Positions 10,301 through 22,140 of a DNA stretch of 64,000 nt are shown here, in pieces. This DNA is from Mugil cephalus. Taxonomy: Eukaryota; Chordata; Actinopteri; Mugiliformes; Mugilidae. The DNA lies in NCBI RefSeq assembly GCF_022458985.1, contig NC_061774.1:13940616-14004615 (forward strand), read 5' to 3'. A program made the translations under genes and the position numbers. The notes beneath the pieces are model-generated. The model did not search any database. It saw only the letters and a program-made list of their open reading frames with translations, and had not been told where the DNA came from. The stretch's first letter is position 1. Each line of letters begins with the position of its first letter.

Positions 10301-13300
10301 AACAAAATGGCTACAAAAAACCTAGACGTTAATCTGACTACTGAAAACAAAAAAAAAACTCTCCAGAAGGAGGAAAAACTCAATTCAAAAAAAAAAATTC
10401 GAAAAAAAAAAACACAAAACACTCCAAATGGAGGAAAACCTCAGGACTATGGATCTAAACTAAGAAAAGACTTAACAAACAAAAACTCTCTCTTCGAGAG
10501 GATTCACAGGCTTACTTGAAAACTTCTTTGGTTGAAGACATGAAACAAGGCACGAGAACAGGTTGAGTACGATAACACTCTGGCACGAGACAAGGGGAAC
10601 ACAGACTACTTAAACACATGGAGGGAAATAGGGGACAGGTGGACACAATCAGGAATCAGGGAAGACAATCAGACTGGTGACACATGAGGAAGGGCAATTG
10701 ACCTGAAACGAGAGGAGAGTTACTTTTCAAAATAAAACAGGAAATGACAGGACAAAACAACCCCAAGACAAGACACCCTCACCACGGTGTGACATGGACA
10801 GCCCTACATATGGAATGTGGTTACGGGAAATAGCATCATGTTTGACACTGGAGAAATTAACTTATGTTACCAAAGGGAAACTAAACAGGTTTAAAGAGAT
10901 ATGGGACGCTTTTATGCAGTTCCTGGAGAGTGATCAGACAGGGATCAACAATTAAATTTGAACACCGGCACTTGTTTCTTCTTATTATTATTATTATTAC
11001 TATTATTATTATTTACTTATTTATTTATCTATTACATTTTGTTTATTTGTTTGTATGTGTGTCTGTCTTCCAATTCCTTGAATGTTTATACTGTTGAGGG
11101 TGGGGGGAGGAGGGATGTTCATGTTCTATGTTTAAAAAACAATAAATATATTGTTAAAAAAAACTCCGATTATCCTAAAATATTACAAACACATTTTACC
11201 CTCAAGAAAATGATTCACATAAACTTGTTGGCCAAGTTTTTGTATCAAGTACTTTATTTGTTGACCACATAGATAAGCCCTTGCTACCAGTGAGTTGACC
11301 TTCCCTCTACTGTTATTTTTTCAATGATGAAAATAGATTGGGGCCAACTTGGCCCTAAGGATAATAGGAGGGTTAATCATTTTTTCACATTTATTCATAA
11401 AATGAACCAACAGATAATTTGGTGGGTTTAACTCAGTTTAACACACACAGGTCTGTAATTACTGGTTGAATTCAACTAATGTAAAAACTCTGTTTAACAG
11501 ATTAATGTTGTTAAATCAATCACAGCAGTTTTCCAGCCACTGACCTGTGAAATGCTCAGCAGCAGAAATACATGTTTGATTGATTGTTTAGTCAGAGAGA
11601 GAAAAACCCACTAAGTCTCTTTTAGGTCAATGCATGTGACTGAAATATTGCAACAATTATGCTTCATAGTGGTAGAAATGAAATACTCTCAATGTTTTCA
11701 TTCACAGGTGGAGAAACTTACTGTGATGGCAGACAGAGTGGAGCTCAGTGTTATGGAGCTTTGGGAGGAACTGTGGTCATGAAACTGATGGACAACGCCT
11801 TAGAAATATTTAGATGTGATGTGAAAAAGGGATCATCAGTAATATTAAGATGGAGAAACAAAGTGATTATAACTAATGTGATGAAAGACAGATCTGTCTT
11901 TAATCCCAGTGATGGAACATTTAGGATCAATGACCTGAGCAGGAATGACAGTGGTCAATATGATCTGAGAAGCTTTGACTCAAATGGAAAAGAATTACAA
12001 GAACAGACTCTACAGTTGTTTATTGAAGGTAAAATACTTTTTTTCTACTCCTAATAAATTAAGTCATATTGACAGATCTTAATGTCAATCTGTACTGATT
12101 TGTGTACAAACAAAGATATCTTACATTCACTTACCAGTTTTTAGGTTCACTAGTGAAAACAAATATAACAGTCCTGAACTGAATCCTCCTTCATTACTGT
12201 TACAGTCAGAGTCTAAATAATATACTTTATATTCTGCATGTTTCCATATTTATTTATTAAGAGATAATTACCTTGTTATCAAAAGTCATCTGTGTGTGTT
12301 TCTCTCAGCTCCGGTGTCCTCTGTCCATCTGGTCTCTGAGTGTCTGTCCCATGGAGAGAAGAGGGTGTCCTGTTCCTCTGATGGAGGGGACAGTCCTCAG
12401 TACAGCTGGACTCTGGATGGACACTCAGTGACAGACGCTGAGCTCCTCCCTGGAAATAATGAGACTAACGTCATCACTCTGAAACAAGACGTCTCAGGAC
12501 ATCTGGTCTGTTCAGTCAGGAATCACATCAGTAATGTCTCCAGAGGAGAGAGTATCTCTACCTGTGGTGAGTGACAACATGATGAGAAATAACTTGGTAA
12601 TCATGTTGGTGTCATATCATCATCATCGTCATAAATGATCTTTGTTTGTTCATAGGCCTCATATTCATCAACTGCACCTTACCTAATGGGACACACATAT
12701 CAGAGTGGGTGTTTGAAGCCAATAACACACTGTGTATTAACCCAACTACTGTCTCAGACACTAGTTTGGGTAAGAAAAAATCCTCCAATCAAACTTTGAC
12801 CAGTGATGAACCGTGGTACATAAGTAAGTGAAACCTTATTCTACTGTAGTGGATTCATTGACAGATTTTTCTCTTTCTATCTTTGTTTATCTTCCTAAAA
12901 AGACATGTATTGTTCTCTAACTTAAAGTCCATCTTTCTTGTGTCTTTTATCTTCCAACAGGCTATTTGCCAATAATAGTTGGTGTACCCTCAGCCCTGGT
13001 CATTGTCTTCGTTGTAGCCTTATCAATCATCTGGGCTCTGAAGAAAAAGCAAAGAAACAACAAACCTAAAGGTACAAAACTAAACTTCGCTGGACTCACA
13101 GTTATACCATTTGTTGTAATTAAATTTTAAAAAGATATTTAACACACAAACTGGAAACAGGAGCAAACAGTTAACTTGGCTGTTGCTACTGAAGACAATG
13201 ACCTACGTGAATGTTTTTGTCTAAATCTCTTCAATAATGCAAATAAATGTATTTCCAAAAATGTTAAACTTGCTCTTTAATAATTAACAGTTCATGATCT

Positions 13301-13505
13301 TTGTGTCTTTCCTTCCTGTTGCTCTACAGAGGAAGAAAATGACCAGGAATTAACCTACGCTAATGTTAGTAACATGCAGAAGCAGGCTGAACAAAGGCCG
13401 AATGTGGAGGGGAAATATGGTCAAGTCAAGTTTTCAGCACGACCCCAGAAGACTGAACCAACAGAAGATGGTTGTGTGTATGCAAATGTCCATAAAGACA
13501 GATGA
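7358..13505 (+). CDS. Receptor gene 1: CD2/SLAM-like Ig receptor with ITIM-like tail
   Basis: Predicted exons: 7358-7406, 11708-12028, 12309-12566, 12656-12823, 12961-13071, 13330-13505; all junctions GT/AG and phase 1; 360 aa. Residues 1-16 are a leader. About 17-123 form an Ig-like domain with an early Cys pair (YCDG, QCYG) but no Cys in the F strand (DSGQYDL), as in CD2/SLAM domain 1. About 124-209 form a second domain with four Cys (SEC, VSC, LVC, STC), the CD2-family pattern. Then come a glycosylation-rich stalk, a transmembrane helix (YLPIIVGV to WALKKK) and a tail with LTYANV, an ITIM-type motif, then KYGQV and CVYANV. This suggests an inhibitory leukocyte surface receptor; ligand unknown. 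AATAAA lies at 13581. Intron 1 is enlarged by an L1 fragment. The stalk has no TAP repeat. Confidence 0.82.
8160..8300. repeat. Interspersed repeat fragment in intron 1 of gene 1
   Basis: Phrases such as TTCACTCACACAGTCACACC, CTGGTGGTGGTAAACTCA and CACAGCTGCCCTGGGG are widespread in fish genomes. The family is not assigned. It lies just before the L1 fragment. Confidence 0.45.
8345..11162 (+). mobile_element. 5-prime-truncated LINE-1 ORF2 fragment in intron 1 of gene 1
   Basis: Translated pieces follow an L1-clade reverse transcriptase in order: LDVEKALNKIEWKY (about 8370), ISLFADDVIIYL with the FADD catalytic motif (about 8660), GYRVNKSKSN (about 8760), LGRINILKMSILRKFL (about 8980), and later a C-terminal CTKCNDSVGTLLHCMWECP motif (about 9960). 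Frames 8573-9265, 9440-9775 and 9705-10325 are joined by frameshifts, so it is dead. The 3-prime end has AATAAATAT and an A-run at about 11140-11162. It lies in the same orientation as the host gene. A solo LTR interrupts it at 10212-10794. Confidence 0.83.
10212..10794 (-). mobile_element. Solo LTR nested in the L1 fragment
   Basis: A 583-bp insertion splits the L1 C-terminal codons. It starts TGTCAGGCC and ends GTGTGACA, giving TGTCA/TGACA inverted ends, and is flanked by a 5-bp direct repeat TGGAC at 10207-10211 and 10795-10799. Removing one TGGAC copy rejoins the L1 frame. On the minus strand an AATAAA lies about 60 bp before the end, so the LTR points opposite to gene 1. No internal retroelement genes are present. 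Confidence 0.75.
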
Positions 13506-15480
13506 TTTAAATATTTACTTTGAAAACAAAGAAGAGGAAAATGTTGAAGACTCTTAATATAAATGTTACTGTGATAAGAAAATAAAATGAAAGACAGACA
13601 GAGGCCTCCACCACATAAAGAGACCAGACATGTATTTATTTGAGCTGTAGGAGGAAGCTGGGCCACCTGGATAAACCCACACAGTCAGTAGGAAAAAATG
13701 AAATCTCCTCTCAAGAGACAGGTAAACGTCCTGAAACTTCCTTTTGTTTTTGTTTTATGTCTTGATTTGTTTTATTTTTAATTTTTAATTATTGAGTTAC
13801 CCTTATAATCAAACATTGTACCTTTAATGACTGCTGAACATTACTTTGACTTTGAATAAAACATCTTGGCTCCTGTTAGAAGGTCAGAGGTTTCCCTCTA
13901 CTGGTTCCGTTCAGAAAATTAATCTTTGAATATATTGAAAGAACCCTGAATATAATGAATGAAACTTTGAATATATTCAAAAGTGTCATTCAATATATTA
14001 ATTTATTCAGAGTTTATATATAGAGAGAGAGCTGGTTCTGGAGACACACAGACCAACCATGCCCTGTAGGCCTCCTTCTTCAGCCTGAAGGCTCTAGGTT
14101 TAGGGTTTATCACCACTAACTAGTTAATCAGCACAAAATATATTTTTTGATACTATTTACCCAGGGAAGAAATTGCCAATGACGTGTCACTATTTAATTC
14201 TGATAAACACTTAAATGCTTAATTTAACTATTTCATTTGTCTAAATGGGTGAATGGGTCAGAGACATTCGCACTGGATTCGTATTATCACAGGACATCTG
14301 TGTTACCAGAAATATGGTAATCTGCAACCTCCAACATCATTGAAAATTACTAGAGGTCCCATATAAAACTAGTCCCGTGCGAACTGGCAATTATCTTCTT
14401 CTGTATATGTGCACCTTCTGGCCTCTTAAGTCATTAATTTTTTTCAAAAATGCTCAACTGGCTGAAATGAGGGAAGGTGTCAGGCAGGAGTCAGTGTTAC
14501 AGTTTAATGCGAGAGCGCACTGTTGTAATCGTGATTATTTTGTTATACTGTATGTGTGTTCTGGTCATTTAAGCATGATAATATAAAACACTAGACAAGA
14601 TAGTTTCTCGTGAGCACTAGATAGTTCTTATTATTTCTTTGTTTCCCTCATGTCGCTCGAGGGCTCCATACATTTGTTAGCTCACCCACCAAATTTCACC
14701 ACCAGCTGCAAATGGACACAGTCATTTTCAAGCCGAGTCCCTTGGACTTGACTTTTTTTGGCAGTTGTAATTTATGCTCATGTATTATTTGTGCATGTTG
14801 TTTAGTTAAATTTATTTGGATTTTTTACTTGGGTGTCGTGACAGGATGTGTTTACACACGGGCCTGACAGGCTGCTGTCATGTATTTCATGTAAGTAGTA
14901 GGAAAACAACGCTTAAAAGATTTTATTAAATTAGCATTAAGACCAACAATAAAATAACAGCAACTGGAAGGTCTTCTTCAGGTCTCGTGGAAGGAAAGAG
15001 TGTTCACTTACTATAGTGTCCTGCATTTATTGTAGCAACAGTTAACAAGGAAAATGCTCTTTTTAGCTAAATGAACTGCAGTCTCCCTCCTTCCTTGATT
15101 AACCCTCTTCTCCTGATGGCTTTTGAATTGGTTACTGTCGCGCCACCTGTATACACATCAGAGTCAAACACAGATCTCTTCCCCTAGTGTTTTTTTGCTG
15201 TCAGTGTGTCTAATTTTGACCAATTAGGCTTCTCTCCCTTGTTATGTATATGTACTGGAGGCTGAGGTAGTTGGCTATTGCTCCACTACATGTTGTGTGA
15301 TCCTGCTGACAGACAGAGAGAGAGACAGAGGTGAAAGGATTTAATTCCACCACTGCAGGAACGACAAACATGAAAATGAGGATAATGCAGCGCTTTTCTC
15401 GCAATATTAGCCATTATTACATTATGAGTGGAAATTTGCTTACTATCTGTCTTATCAACCATGTTGTTAGTGGTGTCAGG
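13506..15480. other. Gene 1 3-prime region and spacer, nothing else recognised
   Basis: Includes the gene 1 poly(A) signal AATAAA at 13581 and a 3-prime flank shared with genes 3 and 5 up to about 13740. From about 13890 to 15480 the sequence is not found in the other units and shows no recognisable gene or transposon protein. It probably marks a junction between unit types. Confidence 0.5.
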
Positions 15481-15620
15481 TTCTTTGGATGTTGAAAATA
15501 CTGTGAGGTTTCTTTTTTTGGTGAGTTAAGTTATGTTCACTTCCTTGTTGTTGCCTCTCTGTGTTCAGTGTTTGTAAAACCTCTTCTTGAGAAGATGATC
15601 AGTAAAAGGAGACGTTTCAG

Positions 15621-15850
15621 TGTAGGATGTATGCTGATGTCTTAGAAATGTTAGCTGTCAGTGTCATAACGAGGGATATTTCCCTCTCTTTCACTCAGTC
15701 CATCACACATGAAGGCCCACTTGTTGTACTGAAGGCTAAAAGAGGTAGAAAACTCACATTAGTTCCTCTTCTCAGCATCACAAAGATACAACGCCCTGCT
15801 CAGTCAAGTTTTCACACACTCCTCTGAGGCGGATCATTAACAAGACACCC
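15621..15850. promoter_or_regulatory. Conserved distal upstream block of gene 2
   Basis: Same block as at 6757 and 23243. Here and before gene 3 it follows another shared stretch with TGGTGAGTTAAGTTATGTTC (15521 and 23132), so genes 2 and 3 share a longer 5-prime flank with each other than with genes 4 and 5. Confidence 0.4.
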
Positions 15851-15903
15851 TGTATTCTGTTGAGAGCGACTAACGTCATAATAAGGAAATATATATATTT
15901 TTT

Positions 15904-16386
15904 TTACAGCTGTAATGTGGTGTTTTTAAGGTTCATAACCATATTCACAGAGAACATTAGTGAGACAACAGCAAGGGTTGTTCCGGTGTTTTCTGTTCTT
16001 GTCAAAGTCCACTTTACTGTAATACTCGTGTTTTCCACACTGTCACATCTGAGTTTTATCACTGAGCTCATAGTTAGTGTTGGGTTGAACTGGACTGCAT
16101 CATGTTCCTCTTTGACTATGAACTCAGTAATTAACACTGTACATGAATTTACACACATCAGATCATGTCACCAAAATGTCACATCATGATCTTCAGAGAT
16201 GTTGTGGCAGTGCTGCTGTTGTGTTACTAGATTTATGTTTGACACAGATGAGACAACAGACACATGACAGTAGTTAAAATTAGAAACTGAGCAATAAGTT
16301 TGTTTTGATTCTCCGCATACAGGATTTAAAAGGTTGATCATTAATAGGAGACATTTTAAAATGTTTCTAGTTTGATACACCTTCAT
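15904..16386 (-). pseudogene. Antisense Ig-like reading frame with a signal-peptide-like start, copy 1
   Basis: On the minus strand, ATG at 16386 opens MKVYQTRNILKCLL followed by a hydrophobic stretch to NPVCGES, which looks like a signal peptide. The same frame is interrupted by one TGA at 16166-16168 and then runs to 15904, with VIKLRCDS and ITVKWTLTR, spaced like the B-strand Cys and C-strand Trp of an Ig domain. Homologous frames lie upstream of genes 3, 4 and 5 (23547-24030, 41336-41838, 50771-51308). It may be the leftover of a divergently transcribed Ig gene or simply a flank with a long chance frame. The Ig assignment is weak. Confidence 0.35.
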
Positions 16387-16554
16387 GATGGTGTCTTAGA
16401 AATATCAGCTGTCAGTCTCAGAAGGAGGATGTTTCATTTAGTCCATCACACAGAAAAACACACTTGTTGAACTGAGGCTAAAAAAGGAACAAAGTTGATA
16501 CTGCTTCCCTTTCTTTTTTCTTCATATAACGAGAAGTTAGAAACAACGTTGTGC

Positions 16555-16703
16555 ACATTTCACACTCTCTCCTCTGAGGCTGATCACTACCACAACACAC
16601 TGCTTTCTGTTGAGAGCAGGGTACATAGGTTTGACTTTGGGAGGAATTAGATAAAGTTTGAAAGCTGCTGAGTGACTGAACAGAGTGTGAAGAGAGAGGA
16701 GAC
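16555..16703 (+). promoter_or_regulatory. Conserved proximal 5-prime flank of gene 2
   Basis: About 150 bp directly before the ATG are almost identical before genes 3, 4 and 5 (24199-24347, 42005-42155, 51475-51625), and the last 60 bp also precede genes 1 and 6. Shared elements are TTAGATAAAGTTTGAAAG (contains a GATA core), CTGCTGAGTGACTGAACAG and GAGGAGACATGG around the start codon. I see no TATA box in this copy. Promoter/5-prime UTR function is inferred from position and conservation. Confidence 0.45.
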
Positions 16704-18652
16704 ATGGAAGCTGTGGTTGGACTGATGCTGATGATACTTGGAGTCTCTCATGGTGAGATATTGACGTGGTACTTTATTCAGGTTTCTAAAGATGGTTTAG
16801 TGGATGAGTGAAATGTTAAACTTCTTGTTAACTGGTTCTGAAAGGAGGTTTGAAAGTCTCACACGTTTATCAAACAGTTTGATTGAGGACAATGAAGATG
16901 ACATGATAGTCTTTTATACACACGGCTTTAGTTTGTAACTCTGCACAAAGTGAAGACAGCTTGAACATATAATTTGGTGGGTTTAACTCAGTTTGACACA
17001 CACAGGTCTGTAATTACTGGATGAATTCAACTAATGTAAAAACTCTGTTTAACAGATTAATGTTGTTAAATGAATCACAGCAGTTTTCCAGCCACTGACC
17101 TGTGAAATGCTCAGCAGCAGAAATACATGTTTGATTGTTTAGTCTGAGAGAGAAAAACCCACTAAGTCTGTTTTAGGTCAATGCATGTGACTGAAATATT
17201 GCAACAATTATGCTTCATAGTGGTAGAAATGAAATACTCTCAATGTTTTAATTCACAGGTGGAGAAACTTACTGTGATGGCAGACAGAGTGGAGCTCAGT
17301 GTTATGGAGCTTTGGGAGGAACTGTGGTCATCAGACTGATGGACAACGCCTCAGAGATATATAGATGTGATGTGAAAAAGGGATCATCAGTAATATTAAG
17401 ATGGAGAAACAAAATGATTGTAACTAATATGATAGAAGGCAGATCTGTCTTTAATCCCAGTGATGGAACATTTAGGATCAATGACCTGAGCAGGAATGAC
17501 AGTGGTCAATATGATCTGAGAATCATGGACTCAAATGGAAAAGAATTACAAAAACAGACTCTACAGTTGTTTATTGAAGGTAAAATACTTTTGTCTGTCT
17601 ACTCCTGAGAAATTAAGTCATATTGACAGATGTAAATGTCAAATTGCATTGATTTGTGTACAAACAAAGATATCTTACACTCACTTACCAGTTTTTAGGT
17701 TCACTAGTGAAAACAAATATAACAGTCCTGAACTGAATCCTCCTTCATTACTGTTACAGTCAGAGTCTAAATAATATACTTTATATTCTGCATGTTTCTG
17801 TATTTTTTTATTAAGAGATAATTACCTTGTTATCAAAAGTCATCTGTGTGTGTTTCTCTCAGCTCCGGTGTCCTCTGTCCATCTGGTCTCTGAGTGTCTG
17901 TCCCATGGAGAGAAGAGGGTGTCCTGCTCCTCTGATGGAGGGGACAGTCCTCAGTACAGCTGGACTCTGGATGGACACTCAGTGACAGACGCTGAGCTCC
18001 TCCCTGGAAATAATGAGACTAACGTCATCACTCTGAAACAAGACGTCTCAGGACATCTGGTCTGTTCAGTCAGGAATCACATCAGTAGTGTCTCCAGAGG
18101 AGAGAGGATCTCTACCTGTGGTGAGTGACAACATGATGAGAAATAACTTGGTCATCATGTTGGTGTCATAACATCAGTCATAAATGATCTTTGTTTGTTC
18201 ATAGGCTTCATATTCATCAACTGCACCTTACCTAATGGGACACACATATCAGAGTGGGTGTTTGAAGCCAATAACATACTGTGTATTAACCCAACTACTG
18301 CCCCTCCCACTAGTTTGGGTAAGAAGACTACCATAGTGTCAAACAAAGCCTCCAATCAAACTTTAACCAGAGATGAACGGTGGTACATTAGTAAGTGAAA
18401 CTTTACTAAGTAAATAGAATGAAAACTCTCCTGTCACAGCTTCACCCTGACATGTAACATCTGTGTCTCTGAACAGATCACACATCCGTCATGTATGTGT
18501 TGAAAGCAGCTGTTAAAATTCTCTTGTTAATTGGGATTGTCGTCTGTTTTGCCGGGAAGAAAAAGAGACAAGGAAAAGATAAAGGCTCAGCTGTCCCACA
18601 AACACTGGAACCTCCAGAGAACTCTGTCATGATGGTTGAAACCAACACTTAG
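16704..18652 (+). CDS. Receptor gene 2: CD2/SLAM-like receptor, activating-type end
   Basis: Exons: 16704-16752, 17259-17579, 17863-18120, 18205-18390, 18477-18652; phase 1 throughout; 329 aa. Leader, domain 1 (17-123), four-Cys domain 2 (124-209) and stalk (210-271) match the other copies. The last exon is unrelated to the TM and tail exons of genes 1, 3, 4 and 5. It encodes MYVLKAAVKILLLIGIVVCF, a membrane segment with two Lys, then KKKRQ and a short tail ending VMMVETNT* without any tyrosine. Known activating leukocyte receptors use a basic TM residue to bind adaptor chains such as DAP12, FcR-gamma or CD3-zeta, so an activating or adaptor-dependent role is plausible but inferred. ATTAAA at 18766 could serve as poly(A) signal. 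Intron 1 is short, with no transposon. Confidence 0.82.
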
Positions 18653-18959
18653 TGTCACATTATAACCTGCTGTGAGTAGTTATGTTTCTGTATGGCTGTG
18701 AATATATTGTTTACAGTGAAATTTCTCTCTTGAATTAATTTTTCACAAATTCTCTTGTTTTTATCATTAAAATTTAGATTGAAGACACATTTTGTTGAGG
18801 TTCTATTTTATTAAACCGCCTGTGATTTAATGAGCTTTACTGTGTGAGCGTATGTTCTTCCCCCAGTCAGATGCTTTTAATGTCAAAGATATGGCCACAT
18901 CACTAATGTTTGTTAAGGGACACAAAGATGCAGAGATGAAGAGTGTAGCAGGAAGGACA
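18653..18959. other. Gene 2 3-prime untranslated region
   Basis: Holds the likely poly(A) signal ATTAAA at 18766-18771. It is not shared with the other array genes, as expected for a gene with a different last exon. Confidence 0.4.
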
Positions 18960-20690
18960 CAGTGAAATGCTGTAACTGTGGAGGGAATCATACTGCAGCT
19001 CATGGTGGATGCTCAGTCAGAAAGCAAGCAGTGCATATTCAACAGGTGAGATCCGAGAGGAAAGTTTCATATACACAAGCGGAAAAAATGTGGAAAGAAG
19101 AGAAGTCAACCAAAATATTCCTGAAACAAGTTTACAGGTCAAGTGATTAGAGACAATAAAGGATTATCCGTAGATAATTTAGTTCTGTTCCTTGCATATG
19201 TCATAAAGTGCTCAGAGCAAAAACCACAACAGAAAACAATCTAAATAATAGTTAAGGCTGCAGCAAAGTTCCTGAACATGAAGGACTTATGATGGGAAAA
19301 CAAATGTACACAGATCTTAATCAAGGAGAAGGGTTTTCAGAGCCATTATCCTATAATGTTAATCCTACAGTGGATCGTATGCATACAGGAAACATTTTGT
19401 TATTAAAGGATATGATAGAATACGCAAAGATGAAAACAATGGAAATGGAGGAGGGTGTGCAATATTCAATAAGGAATGGGAGTTAGCGACAATACAAGAA
19501 CTGGAGTTAGTGGTTTTTGTGGTATGGAACAAGGGAAAATGTTTTAATGTAATAAGCTTCTATAATCATTGCAGGAAATTAGAGAAAGGAAATTATCATC
19601 TGGTGTAGAGATTATACATAGATAATACAATATGGGATGCACAAGAGGATTCTAATGGATAAGCAGTGGAGGAGATGTGGAGAAAATCACGTTGGACTTA
19701 TCAAAAGTATGATAAAAGTAGAGATGGTGAAGAAATGGCAGGAGGTCACAGGGAACGGGATGTTGAGGTGAGGACCCAGATGCAGGACAGTAAGGACGAG
19801 GCAGGGAATCCAGAGAAACAGGTTATTTTTAATAATTAACAAAAAGCGTTGCGTTGAGGCAGGTGAATCCAAAATACGAAAATCAAAAGAATCATGGCAT
19901 GGGGACAAGGAACATGGCGTGGAGACATTAGGAAGTAACATAAACAACGCGACAAGGAACAAAGGGAAGGCAGGGCTATAAATACACATGAGGACTGAGG
20001 GAGGACAAGACACAGGTGAGACCCATGAGGATGATCAACCAGGTGAAACCAATGAACAATCAAGGGACAAGGTGGCGCAAGACAGGAAATCCAGAACTTA
20101 ACAAAATAAAACAGGAAACACAAAACATGATTCACAAAATAAAAGACAGACATAAATCATAACAGGAGGAACAGAACACAGGAAACAAGTGCAGACACTT
20201 CTACAGTATACACAGGTTTGGGCACACAGGCCTAAATAGCACACTGAAAATAATAGGTAAGCATGCCACAGGGTTGTGTCATCATTGCAATGCAGAGAAA
20301 ACTGTTCATGTCATCATACACTGTCCACAAAATATACAGGAAAGACAAATTCTCAAATGTAGACTGAAAGAAAAACATCAAGCTTGAAATTAAAGAAATA
20401 TTGAAATTGAATTCAGGGCATGTAGATTACAGAGCCTTGTTCATATTCTTGGAAAAGACGAAGCTAAACAGGAGAATATAGCCAGAAGGGTCTTTATTTA
20501 TTTCACTAGTGCTAATAAATGTTCACTTATTTCCATCTAATTCCATTTCTCTTGTTATTATTGTTTATTTTTATTTAGTTTCATTGTTATGAGGGTCTGT
20601 GGGTAGGTCATTTCGATCTACACTCCTTTTCAGAAGGTGGCAGTAATGCACCTGTACGTTGTTCACCAACCGCCAATAAACAAGAAGAAG
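18960..20690 (+). mobile_element. I/Nimb-like LINE relic, interrupted by an LTR-like insertion
   Basis: The frame at 18962-19150 has a zinc-knuckle block CCNCGGNHTAAHGGC typical of ORF1 in the I/jockey group of LINEs. Near 20225-20400, after the insertion, codons read TGLCHHCNAEKTVHVIIHC, resembling the Cys/His end of the ORF2 RNase H region. The 3-prime end, about 20635-20690, has GGTGGCAGTAATGCACC, an ACCAACCGCCAATAAA stretch and an AGAAGAAGAAG tail, familiar from fish LINEs. Most of ORF2 is missing. The clade name is tentative. Confidence 0.6.
19745..20163 (-). mobile_element. LTR-like insertion inside the LINE relic
   Basis: A 419-bp segment is bounded by a 5-bp direct repeat AGGAG at 19740-19744 and 20164-20168. 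Read on the minus strand it begins GTTATGATTTATG, has a TATA-like GTATTTATAGCCC in its middle and ends CCCTGTGAC. The length, the 5-bp duplication and the central TATA suit a solo LTR, although the ends are not perfect TG/CA. Confidence 0.5.
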
Positions 20691-22140
20691 AAGATTTAGA
20701 TTTTTTTAAAAAGACTTTATTTACAATATTAAGAACAAAATATCCCTTGGCAACTCAACATAAGACATTGTCGATTCCCCACAGCTGTAGAAATCTGTCC
20801 AGGTTTCCTGGGGCCTTGTGGAAGCTAAACTCCAGTTTCAGTCCTGCTCTAACATTGTGTTTCCATATGGTCACAGGGTCTAGATGTGGTCTGTCTTGTA
20901 ACTTGTCTGTTGTGTGAGTTCTTCTCGTTCTTTGTACTGGACAGTTTCTGCCTGTTGATGGTCTTTACACAACACTTATATAGACTCTTTCTGTTGGACC
21001 ACTGCAGTCAGCCAGTGCGGGGTGAGGCTGAGGTCAGGAAAGGGGTCCATGGGGTCTGGCTGCAGCCGTCCTTCAGCGTAGTCCTGCAGTGGTCTCCTCT
21101 CCGCTGGGGACAGCTTCTGCCTCCACAGCTCCAGGGTCCTCTGGACCAGCCTGGCAGACTGCAGCCCCAGCAGAGAACTGGACATCAGAGAGGTCTGGTC
21201 CTGCCGCATCCACCAACCGTTTGAGGATCGCTGTGTCTGTGTCAAACAGCGCCCCCTTCAGTTCTGGTGCGGTGTTGCATCACACATCCAGTTTAGCACC
21301 ACAGTGCTGTGACAGTACTGTGACAGTGTAGAGAGGCTGAGGACTGTGACGGTTCCCATTTGAATAGTGCTCAGGATTTAAAAAACTGTGACAACCCTTG
21401 TAACTTTAAAACTCTAAACATCTGTTGAAAACAGAGCAGCACCCAGGCCCAAGCTTCCTACATGCACAAAAATGTAATTAACCACGTCCCTCCACACAAG
21501 CTCAGGAGATCCAATCAGATACCTCAGAGCACACTGCACCCTGAAAGTGGTCATCCTACTGACCAGGTGGACAAGGCCCTGGCCCCCCTCCTCCCTAGGT
21601 AAATGTTAAACAGGTCTCTTTGACCTAGTCTTGTTTGTGTTCCTTCCATAGACAAAACAGGGTCTACAAGGTTAGCTGGACTCTGACTGATCAGTAAACC
21701 TTATTTCAAAACAAGTCATCTGAGTCTTCTGAGTCATTTCCACCTACTTCATATTTCCACAACAAAAACCAGGTAAAACCAGACCATTTAAGTTTTAACG
21801 TCCGCAGGGGCTGATCTCCTGACCTGGAGCCGGAGCGGCTCGGCCCAGGCAGTCCTTGATGAGATGTCCCTCGTCACCACAACCGAAACATTTCATGTTA
21901 GCAGATGTTATGAACAACATGTAGTCATAGTCCGCCACACAGACACTAAAGTGGATGTTAAGTTCCTGTCTGGGGTTGTCAAGCACCATAAACAGATGTC
22001 TCAAGACAACATGTATAAGTGGCGCAGACTTACATCCAGCCATGACATTCTTAACAGGGGACACCACCCGAGCCTTGACAGCTCTCGCCGCAGAAACTCA
22101 TCAAAGATAAAAGTGGGGACATTGGACAAAGTTATTTAGG
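20691..22140 (-). pseudogene. Tx1-like LINE fragments
   Basis: On the minus strand, about 22067-21795 contains a CCHC knuckle CFGCGDEGHLIKDC within an ORF1-like frame (MKCFGCGDEGHLIKDCLGR), and about 21245-20976 reads LLGLQSARLVQRTLELWRQ, resembling ORF2 sequence of Tx1-like fish LINEs. Between and around them the frames are closed. The knuckle is clear, but the Tx1 assignment is from memory of family style and is uncertain. Confidence 0.5.
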
